NCBI GenBank assembly: GCA_016200225.1
Contig: JACQFD010000033.1
Span: 1 to 64,000 of the forward strand
From: Planctomycetota bacterium
GTDB taxonomy: Bacteria > Planctomycetota > UBA1135 > JACQFD01
Length of the DNA: 64,000 nucleotides
Direction of reading: 5' to 3'
Both the position numbers and the translations under genes were made by a program. Shown one piece after another: positions 46,804-56,084 of this stretch. A model generated the notes under the pieces. It was not told the DNA's origin, searched no databases, and saw only the letters and a list, made by a program, of their open reading frames with translations. Position 1 is the first letter of the stretch, and the number at the start of each line of letters is the position of its first letter.

Positions 46804-48567
46804 ATGCTCCGCATGGAACGAATGATTCCTCTCCTCGCGCTTGCGACCTTCCTCGCGTCGTGCGCGGCCGTGTCGACAAGTTCGGATTCACCCCGTGCGG
46901 AAACGCCCATCCCCGCAGCGGTCGCATTGGCGCATGTTCAATTATCGGAGGGACAGGTCGAGGAGGCACAGGCCACGTTTGCGAAACTGACCTCGGACTT
47001 CCCGCGTTGCACGCAGGGGTGGAGCGGTTTTGGCGAAGCGTCGTTTCGGTTATATCAATTAGCAACCGCCGACCCGAAGCGGGGATCGAACGGCCTTTAT
47101 TTACAAGATGCGGAAAACGGTTTTCGCAGAGCCGCTGAGATCGATCCCCAACACATCGGGGCATGGGGCGGATTGGCGCGCGTCGCGCGCGAGCGCGGGA
47201 ACGCGGCGGCCTATGGCACATTCGCGCAACACGCGCGCGACGCGATCGCCAGGGACACCGACGATAATATTAAATATCAAGTCCTGCTCGAACTCGGCGA
47301 CGCGCGCGCGTTCGAATTCTTAGAATCCGCCCGACGCTACGAATCGCCGCTGAAGCAGGCCGATTTGTATCAACGCGCGCGCGATGCTTATTTTTCCGCG
47401 AGAGCGATCCGGCGCGAAGATTCGGAGCCGATATTGCATTTTGTACAATTGGACGTCCGGCGCGGCGGAATCGCCGACGCGATGGAAACGCTTATAAAAG
47501 CCGCGCACGAGGCGCCCGAGGAATATCGTTATCAAGCGAAACTCGGCGAAATCGCCGTCGACGCGCAGTGGATTCCGAAACTCGTCGAATTGTATGAAGG
47601 CGCATTCGCGAAACAGGCGGAGACCTCCGCGACGACGCGGTGGTACGCGGGATTTGCAAGAATCCGCGAAGCCGAGAAATTCCGCGCCGATAAAGATTAC
47701 GCCGCGTCGGCGAAAAGTTATATGATCGCCCGCGATGCGTTTCGAAAATCGTCGTCGATGAACGCGGAATTTACAAAACAGTCGAAAATTCAGGAAGCGC
47801 TGTGCCTCGCGGGCGAGGCGCGGATCCTCTTTGAAAATGAACAATTACCGGAGGCCGCGGCGTTATTAACAAAAGCTCTCGAAACGGACGCGTCGATCAT
47901 ATCCATTGCCGACGGACTGCAAATCACTCCCAAACTGACTTCGCTCGCGCTCGGCGGCGCTTGTTTCAATTCCGGAGATCTCGGGACGGGCGCGGAGTGG
48001 TTCGAGCGCTGGCTTTCGTTTTCGAACGACGACGTCGACTGGCTCAACAACGCCGGTCTCATGCGGCGCGACCTCGGCGAAAAACTCGCGAAAGACGGAC
48101 GTGCCGCGGAGGCGATGGCGAGTTTCGAAGCCTCGTACGTTCACTACAAACGCGCCGCCGAACTCATGCCGGAAGAACCCCGGATTGTTAATGATGCCGC
48201 GCTGATTTTATTGTATCATTTGCACCGCGACCTCGACTTGGCGCAGGAAATGTTCCGCCGCGCGGCGCGACTCGGCGGGGAAAAACTCGACGCGCTCGGA
48301 GGCGAACGGCCCGAAGAGGACGAGAACGATCCGGAATCGCGCAAACGCGCCGCCGAATTCGACTATTTCGCCGAAGCCACGGGCGATGCGTGGCAGAATC
48401 TTGCGCTTCTGCTCTGGGAAAACCGGGGCGACTCGGCGGAAATTAGGAATTGCATTTCAAAAAGTTTACAATTGGACCCGCGCGGAACGCGCGCATGGCT
48501 CCGCGACGACATGAAAGAGCTGCCTCTTTCGGGTCCCGCGCCCAAGCGCACGAAGCCGCTTCGTTAA
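46804..48567 (+). CDS. TPR-repeat lipoprotein
   Basis: A 587-residue protein with a lipoprotein signal (lipobox LASC, Cys about residue 20). The mature part consists of helical pairs with TPR spacing from about residue 40 onward. Characteristic elements are QAYATFAKL-like VEEAQATFAKL, GFRRAAEIDPQHIGAWGGLARV and the C-terminal NNAGLMRRDLGEKLA / RIVNDAALILLYHL. TPR proteins scaffold protein complexes. The last segments resemble the end of the next gene's product, so the two are probably tandem paralogs. It is 24 bases upstream of that gene, in one transcript. Confidence 0.85.
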   Translation: MLRMERMIPLLALATFLASCAAVSTSSDSPRAETPIPAAVALAHVQLSEGQVEEAQATFAKLTSDFPRCTQGWSGFGEASFRLYQLATADPKRGSNGLYLQDAENGFRRAAEIDPQHIGAWGGLARVARERGNAAAYGTFAQHARDAIARDTDDNIKYQVLLELGDARAFEFLESARRYESPLKQADLYQRARDAYFSARAIRREDSEPILHFVQLDVRRGGIADAMETLIKAAHEAPEEYRYQAKLGEIAVDAQWIPKLVELYEGAFAKQAETSATTRWYAGFARIREAEKFRADKDYAASAKSYMIARDAFRKSSSMNAEFTKQSKIQEALCLAGEARILFENEQLPEAAALLTKALETDASIISIADGLQITPKLTSLALGGACFNSGDLGTGAEWFERWLSFSNDDVDWLNNAGLMRRDLGEKLAKDGRAAEAMASFEASYVHYKRAAELMPEEPRIVNDAALILLYHLHRDLDLAQEMFRRAARLGGEKLDALGGERPEEDENDPESRKRAAEFDYFAEATGDAWQNLALLLWENRGDSAEIRNCISKSLQLDPRGTRAWLRDDMKELPLSGPAPKRTKPLR

Positions 48568-48591
48568 TGTAAAGTCGCAACCGAACCAACG

Positions 48592-50292
48592 ATGAAATCA
48601 CGTTTTTCGATCATTCCATTCGGACTTCCCCTCGCATCCGTCCTCCTCGGTTCGCTTGCGTTCGCGCAGGATACGAAACCCGCTCCGGATACGAAGCCCG
48701 CCCAGGACGCGCCCGTGGATGCCGCCGCGCAAAAGGCGCTCGGCGCGGAATTGTTAAGAGCCGGCCGGAAATTCGAGGCGGCTTCGGCGTTCAAGAAAGC
48801 TTATGAAGCCGACGGAACGATCGAGTCGGGTCTGTCGTGGGCGCGCGCGCTGCTCGCCGACGAGCGATATAACGATTCGCTGGGCGCGCTCGATACCATT
48901 GCCGAAAAGTACAAAAAGAACCTGGAATTGTTTAAATTCTTCGCGGAGGCGCTCGAGACGCGCGCGCTCGCCCGATCGCGCGAAGGCGCCGACCGCATCA
49001 CCGTCTGCGCGGAGTACGAATCGGCGGCGCGTTCGATCGAAGACGCGCTCGAACTGAAACCGGACGATCCGGAATTGTTATCGGCCGACATTCGTTATTT
49101 ATTATATGCCGGCAAACTCGACGAGGCCGCCGAAGCCGCCGAAAAAGCGCGCAAAACGGCGCCGGGTTCGTGGGAAGTCGCGATGTGGAGCGGCGATTCT
49201 TTATATTACTCGATGGCGGCCGCCGGACTCGTTCAACCGAAAGACCGGGACGACGACGCGGCCGACGCGATTCGAAAGGAACGTAAAGAAAAAATCGCGG
49301 GCGTGCTCGCCGCCTATGGCGAGGCCGTCAAACTCGGAGCCGACCGCGCCGAACCGCAGGCGCGCATCGGCGCGTTTTTATTAGCCACGGGCGGAGATAA
49401 ACAAAAAGCGCTCGCCGCGTTCGGACGCGCCGTCGCCCTCGACCCGACAAAAGTAGATTTGACGGCGGCCATCGACGAAAAAATCATGTCGCCTAAGGAC
49501 GGACTCGAGTTTTTTACAAAAGCGCTGGGCGAATTTAAGAAGAATCATACAAAAACAGACGCGGCCGGCGAAAAAGGCGAGGCGTTGATTCAGTGGTTCG
49601 TCGGACGTTACAAATTTCTCGCCGACGATCGCAAAGGCGCGATCGAATCCTTCCGGGCGGCGCTCGCCAAGAATCCCGAAGAAATGAGCGCGCGTTACTG
49701 GCTCGGCCGTATTCATTATTTCGAAAAACAGTATAAAGAGGCGACGAAAGAATTCGAGACCATCGCCAGAAAATCTCCGAAGGATCTCGCGGCGCTCGGA
49801 TCCACCGACGCCGGCGCGTTTTATCCAATGTTACAAAACCTCGTCGGCAGGCTGCTCGCGGGCGAAGTCGCGGGCGGCAGCGTCACCGGCGTTCAAAACA
49901 ATGCAGGTCTACAAACGGCGATATTGTTTACTCGCGCGATGGTCGAGGTCGACCCAAAGAACGTCATCGAATGGAACAATCTCGGACTTTTCCATCGCGA
50001 TAGCGGCAACGCCAAAGAATCGCTTTTTTGTTATAAAAAAGCGCTCGACATCACGCCGACCGATCCGAGATTATTAAACGATACGGGCGTCATTTATCAT
50101 TATTATCTTCCGAAGAGCGCCGAAAACGACGCCGAGGCGAAACAATTGTATCAACGGTCGATCCAACTCGCGAAAGCCGTGCTCGACGATAAGAAAGCGG
50201 GTTCGACCGACAAAGAAAGCGCGCGCGGCGCGCTTCAGGACGCTACTACGAATCTGAAGCGCCTCGACAAGGGCGATCATACAAATAACTGA
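48592..50292 (+). CDS. Exported TPR-repeat protein
   Basis: A 566-residue protein with a Sec signal (residues 1-24, ending AFA) and a lysine/alanine-rich mature part with repeated TPR-like helix pairs, for example AASAFKKAYEADGTIESGL and ALAAFGRAVALDPTKVDL. The C-terminal WNNLGLFHRDSGNAKESLFCYKKAL and RLLNDTGVIYHYYL resemble the neighbour's C-terminus. Codons here include many AAA/AAG lysines, unlike the arginine-rich neighbours. Peptide-binding or scaffold roles are usual for the fold; partners are unknown. It follows the lipoprotein TPR gene by 24 bases and precedes the YprB-like gene by 12 bases, so the three are probably one operon. Confidence 0.85.
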   Translation: MKSRFSIIPFGLPLASVLLGSLAFAQDTKPAPDTKPAQDAPVDAAAQKALGAELLRAGRKFEAASAFKKAYEADGTIESGLSWARALLADERYNDSLGALDTIAEKYKKNLELFKFFAEALETRALARSREGADRITVCAEYESAARSIEDALELKPDDPELLSADIRYLLYAGKLDEAAEAAEKARKTAPGSWEVAMWSGDSLYYSMAAAGLVQPKDRDDDAADAIRKERKEKIAGVLAAYGEAVKLGADRAEPQARIGAFLLATGGDKQKALAAFGRAVALDPTKVDLTAAIDEKIMSPKDGLEFFTKALGEFKKNHTKTDAAGEKGEALIQWFVGRYKFLADDRKGAIESFRAALAKNPEEMSARYWLGRIHYFEKQYKEATKEFETIARKSPKDLAALGSTDAGAFYPMLQNLVGRLLAGEVAGGSVTGVQNNAGLQTAILFTRAMVEVDPKNVIEWNNLGLFHRDSGNAKESLFCYKKALDITPTDPRLLNDTGVIYHYYLPKSAENDAEAKQLYQRSIQLAKAVLDDKKAGSTDKESARGALQDATTNLKRLDKGDHTNN

Positions 50293-50304
50293 TCAGGGGC
50301 GCAT

Positions 50305-51162
50305 GTGATCCGGCGGACATTTCAACATTTTCCTGGCGTTCGTCAGCGCACGGAATCCACTCTCTGGGCAAGCGGAATCGACACGTGGGCGTCTCTTCGC
50401 GGTTACCACCCGCCGCGCGTCGAAATGGATGCGTTCAACGCGGCGATCGACGACAGCGAACGCGCGTATGCCGCCGGCGATATTGCTTATTTTGGGCGCG
50501 TGATCCCGTCGCGCGAATCGTGGCGCGTTTATCATGAATATCACGAATACGCAGGTTATCTGGACATCGAAACGACGGGCGAAGAACGCGACTCGAATTC
50601 GATCACATGCATCGCGCTCGCTACAAAACGCGACGGCGTGAAAACATTTGTAAAAGGCCGCAATCTCGCGGATTTCGAAGGAGCGCTTCGGGACGTTCCG
50701 CTATTGGTAACATTCAACGGCGCGGCGTTCGATTTATTATTCTTAGCAAAAACGTTCGGAAGCGAATTAATAGAAAGCCGCGCGCATTTCGACACGTGCA
50801 CCGCGCTGCGGCGCCTCGGCCACGGCGGCGGGCTCAAGAAAATCGAAAAGGATCTCGGCGTGCCGCGCGAACGCGGTCTCGACGGATTGAACGGCGCCTC
50901 CGCGATCTGGCTCTGGTATTTGCATGAGATCGGCGACCCGCGCGCGCTTCCTACGCTCGAACGCTACTGTTCCGAAGACGTCCTCGGCCTGCCCGCGCTC
51001 GCGGCGATGGCCTGCAACGAACTTGTTAAAGATACGCCGTTCGCAAAATGCGTCGAACCGCTGTTCGTGCCGCGCCGCGTCGAGAGTTACCTCCCCTATT
51101 CGCGCGAACTCGTGCTCGAAATCATGGAAGACGTCGCGGCGCGCGACGAAAAGCGTCGCTGA
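50305..51162 (+). CDS. YprB-like RNase H-fold (DEDD-type) exonuclease domain protein
   Basis: A 285-residue protein with an N-terminal part containing FQHFPGVRQRTE and then the YprB-type RNase H-like core. Acidic motifs fit the DEDD plan: YLDIETTG (about 89-96), LVTFNGAAFDLLFL with the Asp after 'NG..F', FDTCTALRRLG, and ERYCSEDVLGLPAL near the end. These Asp/Glu positions are typical of 3'-5' exonucleases of this group. It is close to the TPR operon (12-base gap) and only 3.5 kb from the nuclease-helicase pair. The start is GTG at 50305; an out-of-frame ATG overlaps it. The substrate (DNA or RNA) is unknown. Confidence 0.88.
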   Translation: MIRRTFQHFPGVRQRTESTLWASGIDTWASLRGYHPPRVEMDAFNAAIDDSERAYAAGDIAYFGRVIPSRESWRVYHEYHEYAGYLDIETTGEERDSNSITCIALATKRDGVKTFVKGRNLADFEGALRDVPLLVTFNGAAFDLLFLAKTFGSELIESRAHFDTCTALRRLGHGGGLKKIEKDLGVPRERGLDGLNGASAIWLWYLHEIGDPRALPTLERYCSEDVLGLPALAAMACNELVKDTPFAKCVEPLFVPRRVESYLPYSRELVLEIMEDVAARDEKRR

Positions 51163-51178
51163 TCGTTTATATTAACGA

Positions 51179-52441
51179 TCAGCGCACGACAAACCGGCCG
51201 CGATGCGCGAGCGCGTGCGCGAACCAGCGAGTGTCGTAAAGATAGTGAACGAGCAGGACTCCGAAACCGCTCAAATAGTATGTAATAAGTATCGAACCCG
51301 GCCGGTACTCGGGCTTGCCGCCCGCGCCGAGGGGAAGTTCGTGCGGCTCGAATCCAAACACTCGGTAACCGCCGTCGCTCAGATATTGAATGGCGTATCC
51401 GCCCGCGAAGAGACAACAAATCGCCCCCGCGGTCATGGCCACGCAGGTTTTGTAAAATTTCCATTGCGCGCCGGGCGCGGAGACGCCGCGAATCCATTCG
51501 CGCTGCGGATCCGAACGATCATACGATTGCCGATTTAACAACCAGGCGACATATAAATATTGAGTACAATGCCACGCGTTGAATCCCTGGAACGCGGAGT
51601 CGAGATTCGGAATCGTCGGCAGCAGCAAACCCGCGAGCCCTGTTAACAATACGAATTGCGCGCGCGTCGCGTTCAACGCGCCGTCGCGGCGTTCGCGCAG
51701 CGATTTCTTAATAAAAAGCGCGGCGCTTACAATCAACACGGCGCCCGCCGCCGCCGATAATAGCAACATCGGCAGAAACGACGGAATCACGGGCGTCGCG
51801 CGGCCGATTCTAAATACATAATCTTCGGTGAACGCGTCGCTTCCGCTCCACGCGCGGACCATTTGCGTCGCGAACGCATCGGAACGCGCCCGCAAACCGT
51901 CGGGATCGGACATGTCGGCCATCGACATGCGAAACAGCGAAATCGGATATAAACAAACGAGCACGACCCACGATTCGGAGCGTTTCCACCAGTCGCGGTA
52001 CCACGCCTGCGCGTTCGACTGCTTCCCGTCGCGCCGATCGAGCATTTCTATACAATATAAAGTCTGCTGCGTTATGTGAAAACTCGCCCAAAAGAAAAAT
52101 ATAGTTAAAATCGCGCGCAACGGCGCGACTCCGGCGATTCGATAATTAAAGAATACGCTCAGAACGGTCGCTAACATTACAGTTCCGATGACGCCCGCCG
52201 CGGCGAGCAGCCACGGTTTTTCCTCGCGCACGAATCGCCCGTCGAACCAGCTTCGCAAAAACGTCGCGACGACGTGCGGGCCGCCGAGCGCGCCCATTAC
52301 GATGAGCGTCACGATGTCCTCGGAGGCCGAAACCGGCAATCCGGCCGCGCGAAAAGTATAAAAAAGCGCCGGCGGCACGGGCACGATGAGCGCGCTTCCA
52401 ATCAGAAGCGCGCGATCCCATTTTACGTATTCGGAGCTCAT
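51179..52441 (-). CDS. Polytopic membrane protein with conserved-looking histidines
   Basis: A 420-residue integral membrane protein with about ten hydrophobic helices. Histidines occur in or beside helices: GGPHVVATFLRSW (about 52-64), ASFHITQQTLY, NAWHCTQYLYVAW and LLVHYLYDTRWFAHALAH near the C-terminus. Such repeated intramembrane histidines are seen in metal- or heme-dependent membrane oxygenases such as the Brp/Blh family, but the resemblance is by eye only. I chose the ATG at 52441; a GTG three codons upstream is possible. It converges with the YprB-like gene (16-base gap) and diverges from the DUF6687-like gene. Function is unknown. Confidence 0.8.
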   Translation of the reverse strand: MSSEYVKWDRALLIGSALIVPVPPALFYTFRAAGLPVSASEDIVTLIVMGALGGPHVVATFLRSWFDGRFVREEKPWLLAAAGVIGTVMLATVLSVFFNYRIAGVAPLRAILTIFFFWASFHITQQTLYCIEMLDRRDGKQSNAQAWYRDWWKRSESWVVLVCLYPISLFRMSMADMSDPDGLRARSDAFATQMVRAWSGSDAFTEDYVFRIGRATPVIPSFLPMLLLSAAAGAVLIVSAALFIKKSLRERRDGALNATRAQFVLLTGLAGLLLPTIPNLDSAFQGFNAWHCTQYLYVAWLLNRQSYDRSDPQREWIRGVSAPGAQWKFYKTCVAMTAGAICCLFAGGYAIQYLSDGGYRVFGFEPHELPLGAGGKPEYRPGSILITYYLSGFGVLLVHYLYDTRWFAHALAHRGRFVVR

Positions 52442-52505
52442 TGCTTTCACATAACCAGCCTGAGAATGTTAGCTGTCACCGAACGACCGCCAAGATCCAA
52501 CTATC

Positions 52506-53504
52506 GTGAACTTCCGCTTTTCACCTCCGGGCAATATCCCGGACTACGACATTGAGAACGCCATCGGCTGCGACGGTCGGCCGCCGGCGGCGCTTTCGCT
52601 GTCTCACTGGCCTGATAATGATACCCCATCGGAGTTCCGGCATGACTTTTCGACGGGAAGCGCGCTGCTTTTCGCGCGGCGCGCCGCCAGGGATTCAGAC
52701 GGGGAATTCGCTCGATTTGTAACGGTTGCCAACGATCATTTCGATACGGACGGCCTGCTTTCGGTGTTCGCTTGTCTGCAACCAAAGGATGCTCTGGCCC
52801 GCGAAGAATTCTTATTATTCGCGGCCGAGGCGGGAGATCTCTGGCGCGCGCCGACCGGACGCGCCGCCGCGTTCGACATGGCCGTGTCGGCGTCGACCGA
52901 GCCCGGCCGTTCGAAAATCGCTTCGTCGATCGGCGACGTGCATTCGCGCGAGGGAATGACGGCAATCTATCAATATTTTCTCGAACGGCTGCCCGGCGCG
53001 CTCGACGATCCGTTTTCGTTAGATATTGATATTCGAGACGAATATAACCATTGCATGGAAGACCTCGCGTCGCTGCGTTCGGGAAATATTATGATCGAGC
53101 GCGCGCCCGAATGTGATTTCGCGATTATAAATCTTCCGCGCGCCCACGACGCGCGTGCGATTTTCGAAATCGCGCGAACCGACCGCGTGCTCGAACTGCA
53201 ACATTGCGCGGACGGCACGCTCGCGCAATTGCGTTTCACGTCGATGTCGTGGTTCGACGGAATGTCGCAGCGGCGGTTGCCGCGGCCGAATTTAATAAAA
53301 CTCGCGGACCGATTGCAACAAAATGAACGCGGCGCCGGCGCATGGCAATCGCTCGATCCGGGCGCGCCATTCGCGGCGCTCGCGTTCGGCGCGCGCCGAA
53401 AATCCGGAATTCGAGACGATCATTTTGACCTCGCGCCGTCGTCGCAACCTCCTGAATCTATCAAAAAGACCATCTCACAATTTCTCCGGGAGAGCCGCCC
53501 ATGA
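52506..53504 (+). CDS. DUF6687-like protein
   Basis: A 332-residue cytoplasmic protein whose N-terminal third matches what I remember of the DUF6687 family: LSLSHWPDNDTPSEFRHD (about 31-48), the ST(GS)ALLF segment, and NDHFDTDGLLSVFACLQP (about 76-93), where the NHFDxDG-like motif is the hallmark. The His/Asp-rich pattern hints at metal binding or a hydrolase-like site, but no activity is known for the family. The C-terminal half is helical and not recognisable. The start is GTG at 52506. Its stop overlaps the ATG of the BNR-type lipoprotein as ATGA (53501-53504), so the two are translationally coupled. Confidence 0.75.
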   Translation: MNFRFSPPGNIPDYDIENAIGCDGRPPAALSLSHWPDNDTPSEFRHDFSTGSALLFARRAARDSDGEFARFVTVANDHFDTDGLLSVFACLQPKDALAREEFLLFAAEAGDLWRAPTGRAAAFDMAVSASTEPGRSKIASSIGDVHSREGMTAIYQYFLERLPGALDDPFSLDIDIRDEYNHCMEDLASLRSGNIMIERAPECDFAIINLPRAHDARAIFEIARTDRVLELQHCADGTLAQLRFTSMSWFDGMSQRRLPRPNLIKLADRLQQNERGAGAWQSLDPGAPFAALAFGARRKSGIRDDHFDLAPSSQPPESIKKTISQFLRESRP

Positions 53505-54529
53505 ACCGCGCGTTTTGTTTAATAATATTACTATTCGCCTCCTGCGCCGCCGGCGGCGAAACCGCGACGCAGCCGGATTCGCGTTCGCGCCCGGCGGCCA
53601 ATGGTACGATCGGCCTCCCCGTCCGCGAAACGCTCGAGGCGCTCGCGTTCGCGCCAAGTCTCGGCTGGCACCTCGGAGGTATTTATGCATTCATCGACGC
53701 GCCCGGGCGCCGCGTGCAAGTTTACGAATCGACCAACGGCGGCCCGTTCGAAGTCGCCGGGCTCATCGATCGCGCGGGACAGGTCTACGGCGCCGTCATG
53801 TGGAGTCCCGCCGACGGCTTCGCGTTGCAGGGCGGCGCGGACGGATCGGTATTGTATATAACAAGTCGCGGATTTCGCGAATTCCGCGTCGGCGCGAAAC
53901 TCGAGGGTCGCTACGTACGGATCGTTCCCGCGAGCGAACCGAACGAAAAAGGCGAAAATGGATCCGTATTCATCGTCGGATCCGACAAGAGCGGGAAGGG
54001 TTCGATATTATTAACAAAAGACGGATCGACGCTCGAGGAAACATTCAAATTCGACGGCAAACAACCCAAGCATCTCGCGGATTTTACTTATTTTTCGACG
54101 CGCCGTTTCGCGGTCGGAGGATCGGACGGCAAGGGCGCTCTTTACCGATGCGACGACGGACACCATTATAAACAAATCGACGTCGGCGACGTGCCGAATT
54201 TACTAAGTATCCATTTCGACGCCGCGGGCCACGGTCTCGCCGTTGGCGACAACGGCGAATGTTTACGTTCGTCGGACGGCGGATTGTCGTGGAAGCCCGC
54301 GCTCTCGGGCACCGACCGGCCGCTCGCGTCGGTGGCGTTCGTTAGCGAACTGAAAGCTTATATTTGCGGACGCGACGGCGTTGTTTTGTATACTTCGAAC
54401 GGCGGCGCGAGTTTCGAGCCTGTCGCGACCGGCCGCCGCGACGATTATTTTAAATTACAATTAGCGCCGGGCGGCGGCGCGTACGCGATCGGCGCGCGCG
54501 GCGTGGCGCCGTTCCTGCCGGGCAAGTGA
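53501..54529 (+). CDS. BNR/YCF48-like beta-propeller lipoprotein
   Basis: A 342-residue lipoprotein (lipobox LFASC, Cys about residue 15) whose mature part has repeated propeller-blade signatures: SSDGGLSWKPALSG, YTSNGGASFEPV, YESTNGGPFEVAG. These Asp/Gly-rich turns with a following aromatic or Trp are typical of BNR/YCF48 repeats, which fold as beta-propellers. Location is the outer membrane or periplasm. Coupling by ATGA to the DUF6687-like gene suggests the two act together, which is odd for a cytoplasmic and an exported protein. The gene ends 118 bases before the nuclease gene. Confidence 0.8.
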   Translation: MNRAFCLIILLFASCAAGGETATQPDSRSRPAANGTIGLPVRETLEALAFAPSLGWHLGGIYAFIDAPGRRVQVYESTNGGPFEVAGLIDRAGQVYGAVMWSPADGFALQGGADGSVLYITSRGFREFRVGAKLEGRYVRIVPASEPNEKGENGSVFIVGSDKSGKGSILLTKDGSTLEETFKFDGKQPKHLADFTYFSTRRFAVGGSDGKGALYRCDDGHHYKQIDVGDVPNLLSIHFDAAGHGLAVGDNGECLRSSDGGLSWKPALSGTDRPLASVAFVSELKAYICGRDGVVLYTSNGGASFEPVATGRRDDYFKLQLAPGGGAYAIGARGVAPFLPGK

Positions 54530-54647
54530 CGGGGCGGTCGGCGCCCGATTCGGCCCGCGCGCGTCGCACCGACTCCGCCGCGACGCCCGCTGCGATCGGT
54601 CGAATCTTGCGTTGAATCGCCAAAAAAACGATTGTTTCGCCACAGCA

Positions 54648-56084
54648 ATGTCGCGGCGCAACCGACCCATCACCGGCACCGACCTTTTTCAACGGGAAAG
54701 GTGCCGGCGGTTCGTGTGGCTCGAGTTCCACGGCGAAACTACAAAAAAACTGCCGCCGGACGCGGCGACGCAGTCAGCGCTTCTCCGCGGTCGCGCGCAC
54801 GAAAAAGCGATCGTCTCAAAATTAACGATCGTCGAACCGAAATATCCCGAGCGCGATTTCGAGGCGGGCGCGAGAGTAACGATCGAATTGATGCAATCGA
54901 AGACGCCGCAAATCTATCAGGGCGTCTTGAAATCGGCCGACCGCGTCGGCCTGCCCGATTTGTTACGATTCGACGCCGGGTCAAATAGTTATATCGTCGG
55001 CGACGTCAAGGCCTCCGCCGAGCCGAAAATGGAACACGCGATGCAGGTCGCGTTTTACACGGAATTATTAAATGAAATTCGACAACAAACGGCGCCGCGG
55101 GCATTCATCATTCTGGCCGACGGCAACGAAACGGCGATTCCGCTCGTCGACGTGGCGCCTTTTTATAAAGAAGCCATGGACGACGTGCGTCGCATGCGCG
55201 CCGGCGAGTGCGAGCCGCGCCCCGCGCATATCCATATGTGCGCGGGCTGCGCGTGGCGCGGCGTGTGCCTGCCCGAAATGACGGAATCGCGCGATTTGTC
55301 GCTCGTTTTCGGCATGACGCCCGCGCGTCGCGACGCGTTCGAGTCCGCCGGTATTCGTAATATTACAGATCTCGCCGCGATCGAGCCCGCCGTCGCCGCC
55401 GAGCGCATGGAATTGCCGCGCGAAACGCTCCGAAGACTAAAATTACAATCCGCCGCCCTGCTGGACGGCGAACCGAAAAACCTCGGCCGCTTTCCGATGA
55501 AAGCGGCGCGCATCGCGATCGCCGCCGCGATCGCGCGCGACCCGCGGGGCACGCACTTCGCGGAGTTTCTCGCGTGGCGTACTTGTAAAATTAATGAAAG
55601 ACTCGAGGAGCGCTGGATCCACTTCGAAGCCGCGGCGCCGCAGGACGAGGAGCGCGCTTTTCGTAGCTTTCTGCGCGCGCTTTCGGAGGATCGGGATGCG
55701 CCGATTTATCATTATGGAAACGCCTTCGCCGACGCGCTCGCGTCGCTCGACGCGCGTTTCGGTAAATTAAACGATCCGATCGGCGGCGTTTTCGACCGGC
55801 TCGTCGACGTGCAGGCGGCGATTCGAACGGCGCTCGTGCTTCCGGTTCATCATTATGATCTCGCGAGCGTCGCCAGGGCGTTTGGAGTTTCGCTCGCCGA
55901 GCCGGACGAATTCCCGGGCAGCGAAGACGTCGAAACGTTAATATTAACACTGCGGCGCCGGACGGCGGCGGAAATCAAAACAATCCGCCACGTCCGCATC
56001 GCGGCTCAGCGGATTTGTAATGGCGCGCCCGAGACGCGGACGAACGGCGCCGCGAACGGACATTCGCAAAACGCGCCGGCATGA
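54648..56084 (+). CDS. RecB/Cas4-like nuclease (TM0106 family)
   Basis: A 478-residue nuclease of the PD-(D/E)XK superfamily, TM0106 type. The core motifs are GLPDLLRF, the catalytic VGDVKAS (D-x-K) and the MEHAMQVAFY helix. Four cysteines, one near residue 19 (ERCRRF) and three in CAGCAWRGVC, have the spacing of the 4Fe-4S cluster of Cas4, AddB and Dna2 nucleases. After it comes a helix-hairpin-helix stretch (GIRNITDLAAIEP) and a large C-terminal part with RNase H-like acidic residues (about 300-450). I prefer ATG 54648 to the TTG at 54612. The helicase gene overlaps its stop as ATGA. Together they resemble a Dna2-like nuclease-helicase split in two. Confidence 0.9.
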   Translation: MSRRNRPITGTDLFQRERCRRFVWLEFHGETTKKLPPDAATQSALLRGRAHEKAIVSKLTIVEPKYPERDFEAGARVTIELMQSKTPQIYQGVLKSADRVGLPDLLRFDAGSNSYIVGDVKASAEPKMEHAMQVAFYTELLNEIRQQTAPRAFIILADGNETAIPLVDVAPFYKEAMDDVRRMRAGECEPRPAHIHMCAGCAWRGVCLPEMTESRDLSLVFGMTPARRDAFESAGIRNITDLAAIEPAVAAERMELPRETLRRLKLQSAALLDGEPKNLGRFPMKAARIAIAAAIARDPRGTHFAEFLAWRTCKINERLEERWIHFEAAAPQDEERAFRSFLRALSEDRDAPIYHYGNAFADALASLDARFGKLNDPIGGVFDRLVDVQAAIRTALVLPVHHYDLASVARAFGVSLAEPDEFPGSEDVETLILTLRRRTAAEIKTIRHVRIAAQRICNGAPETRTNGAANGHSQNAPA

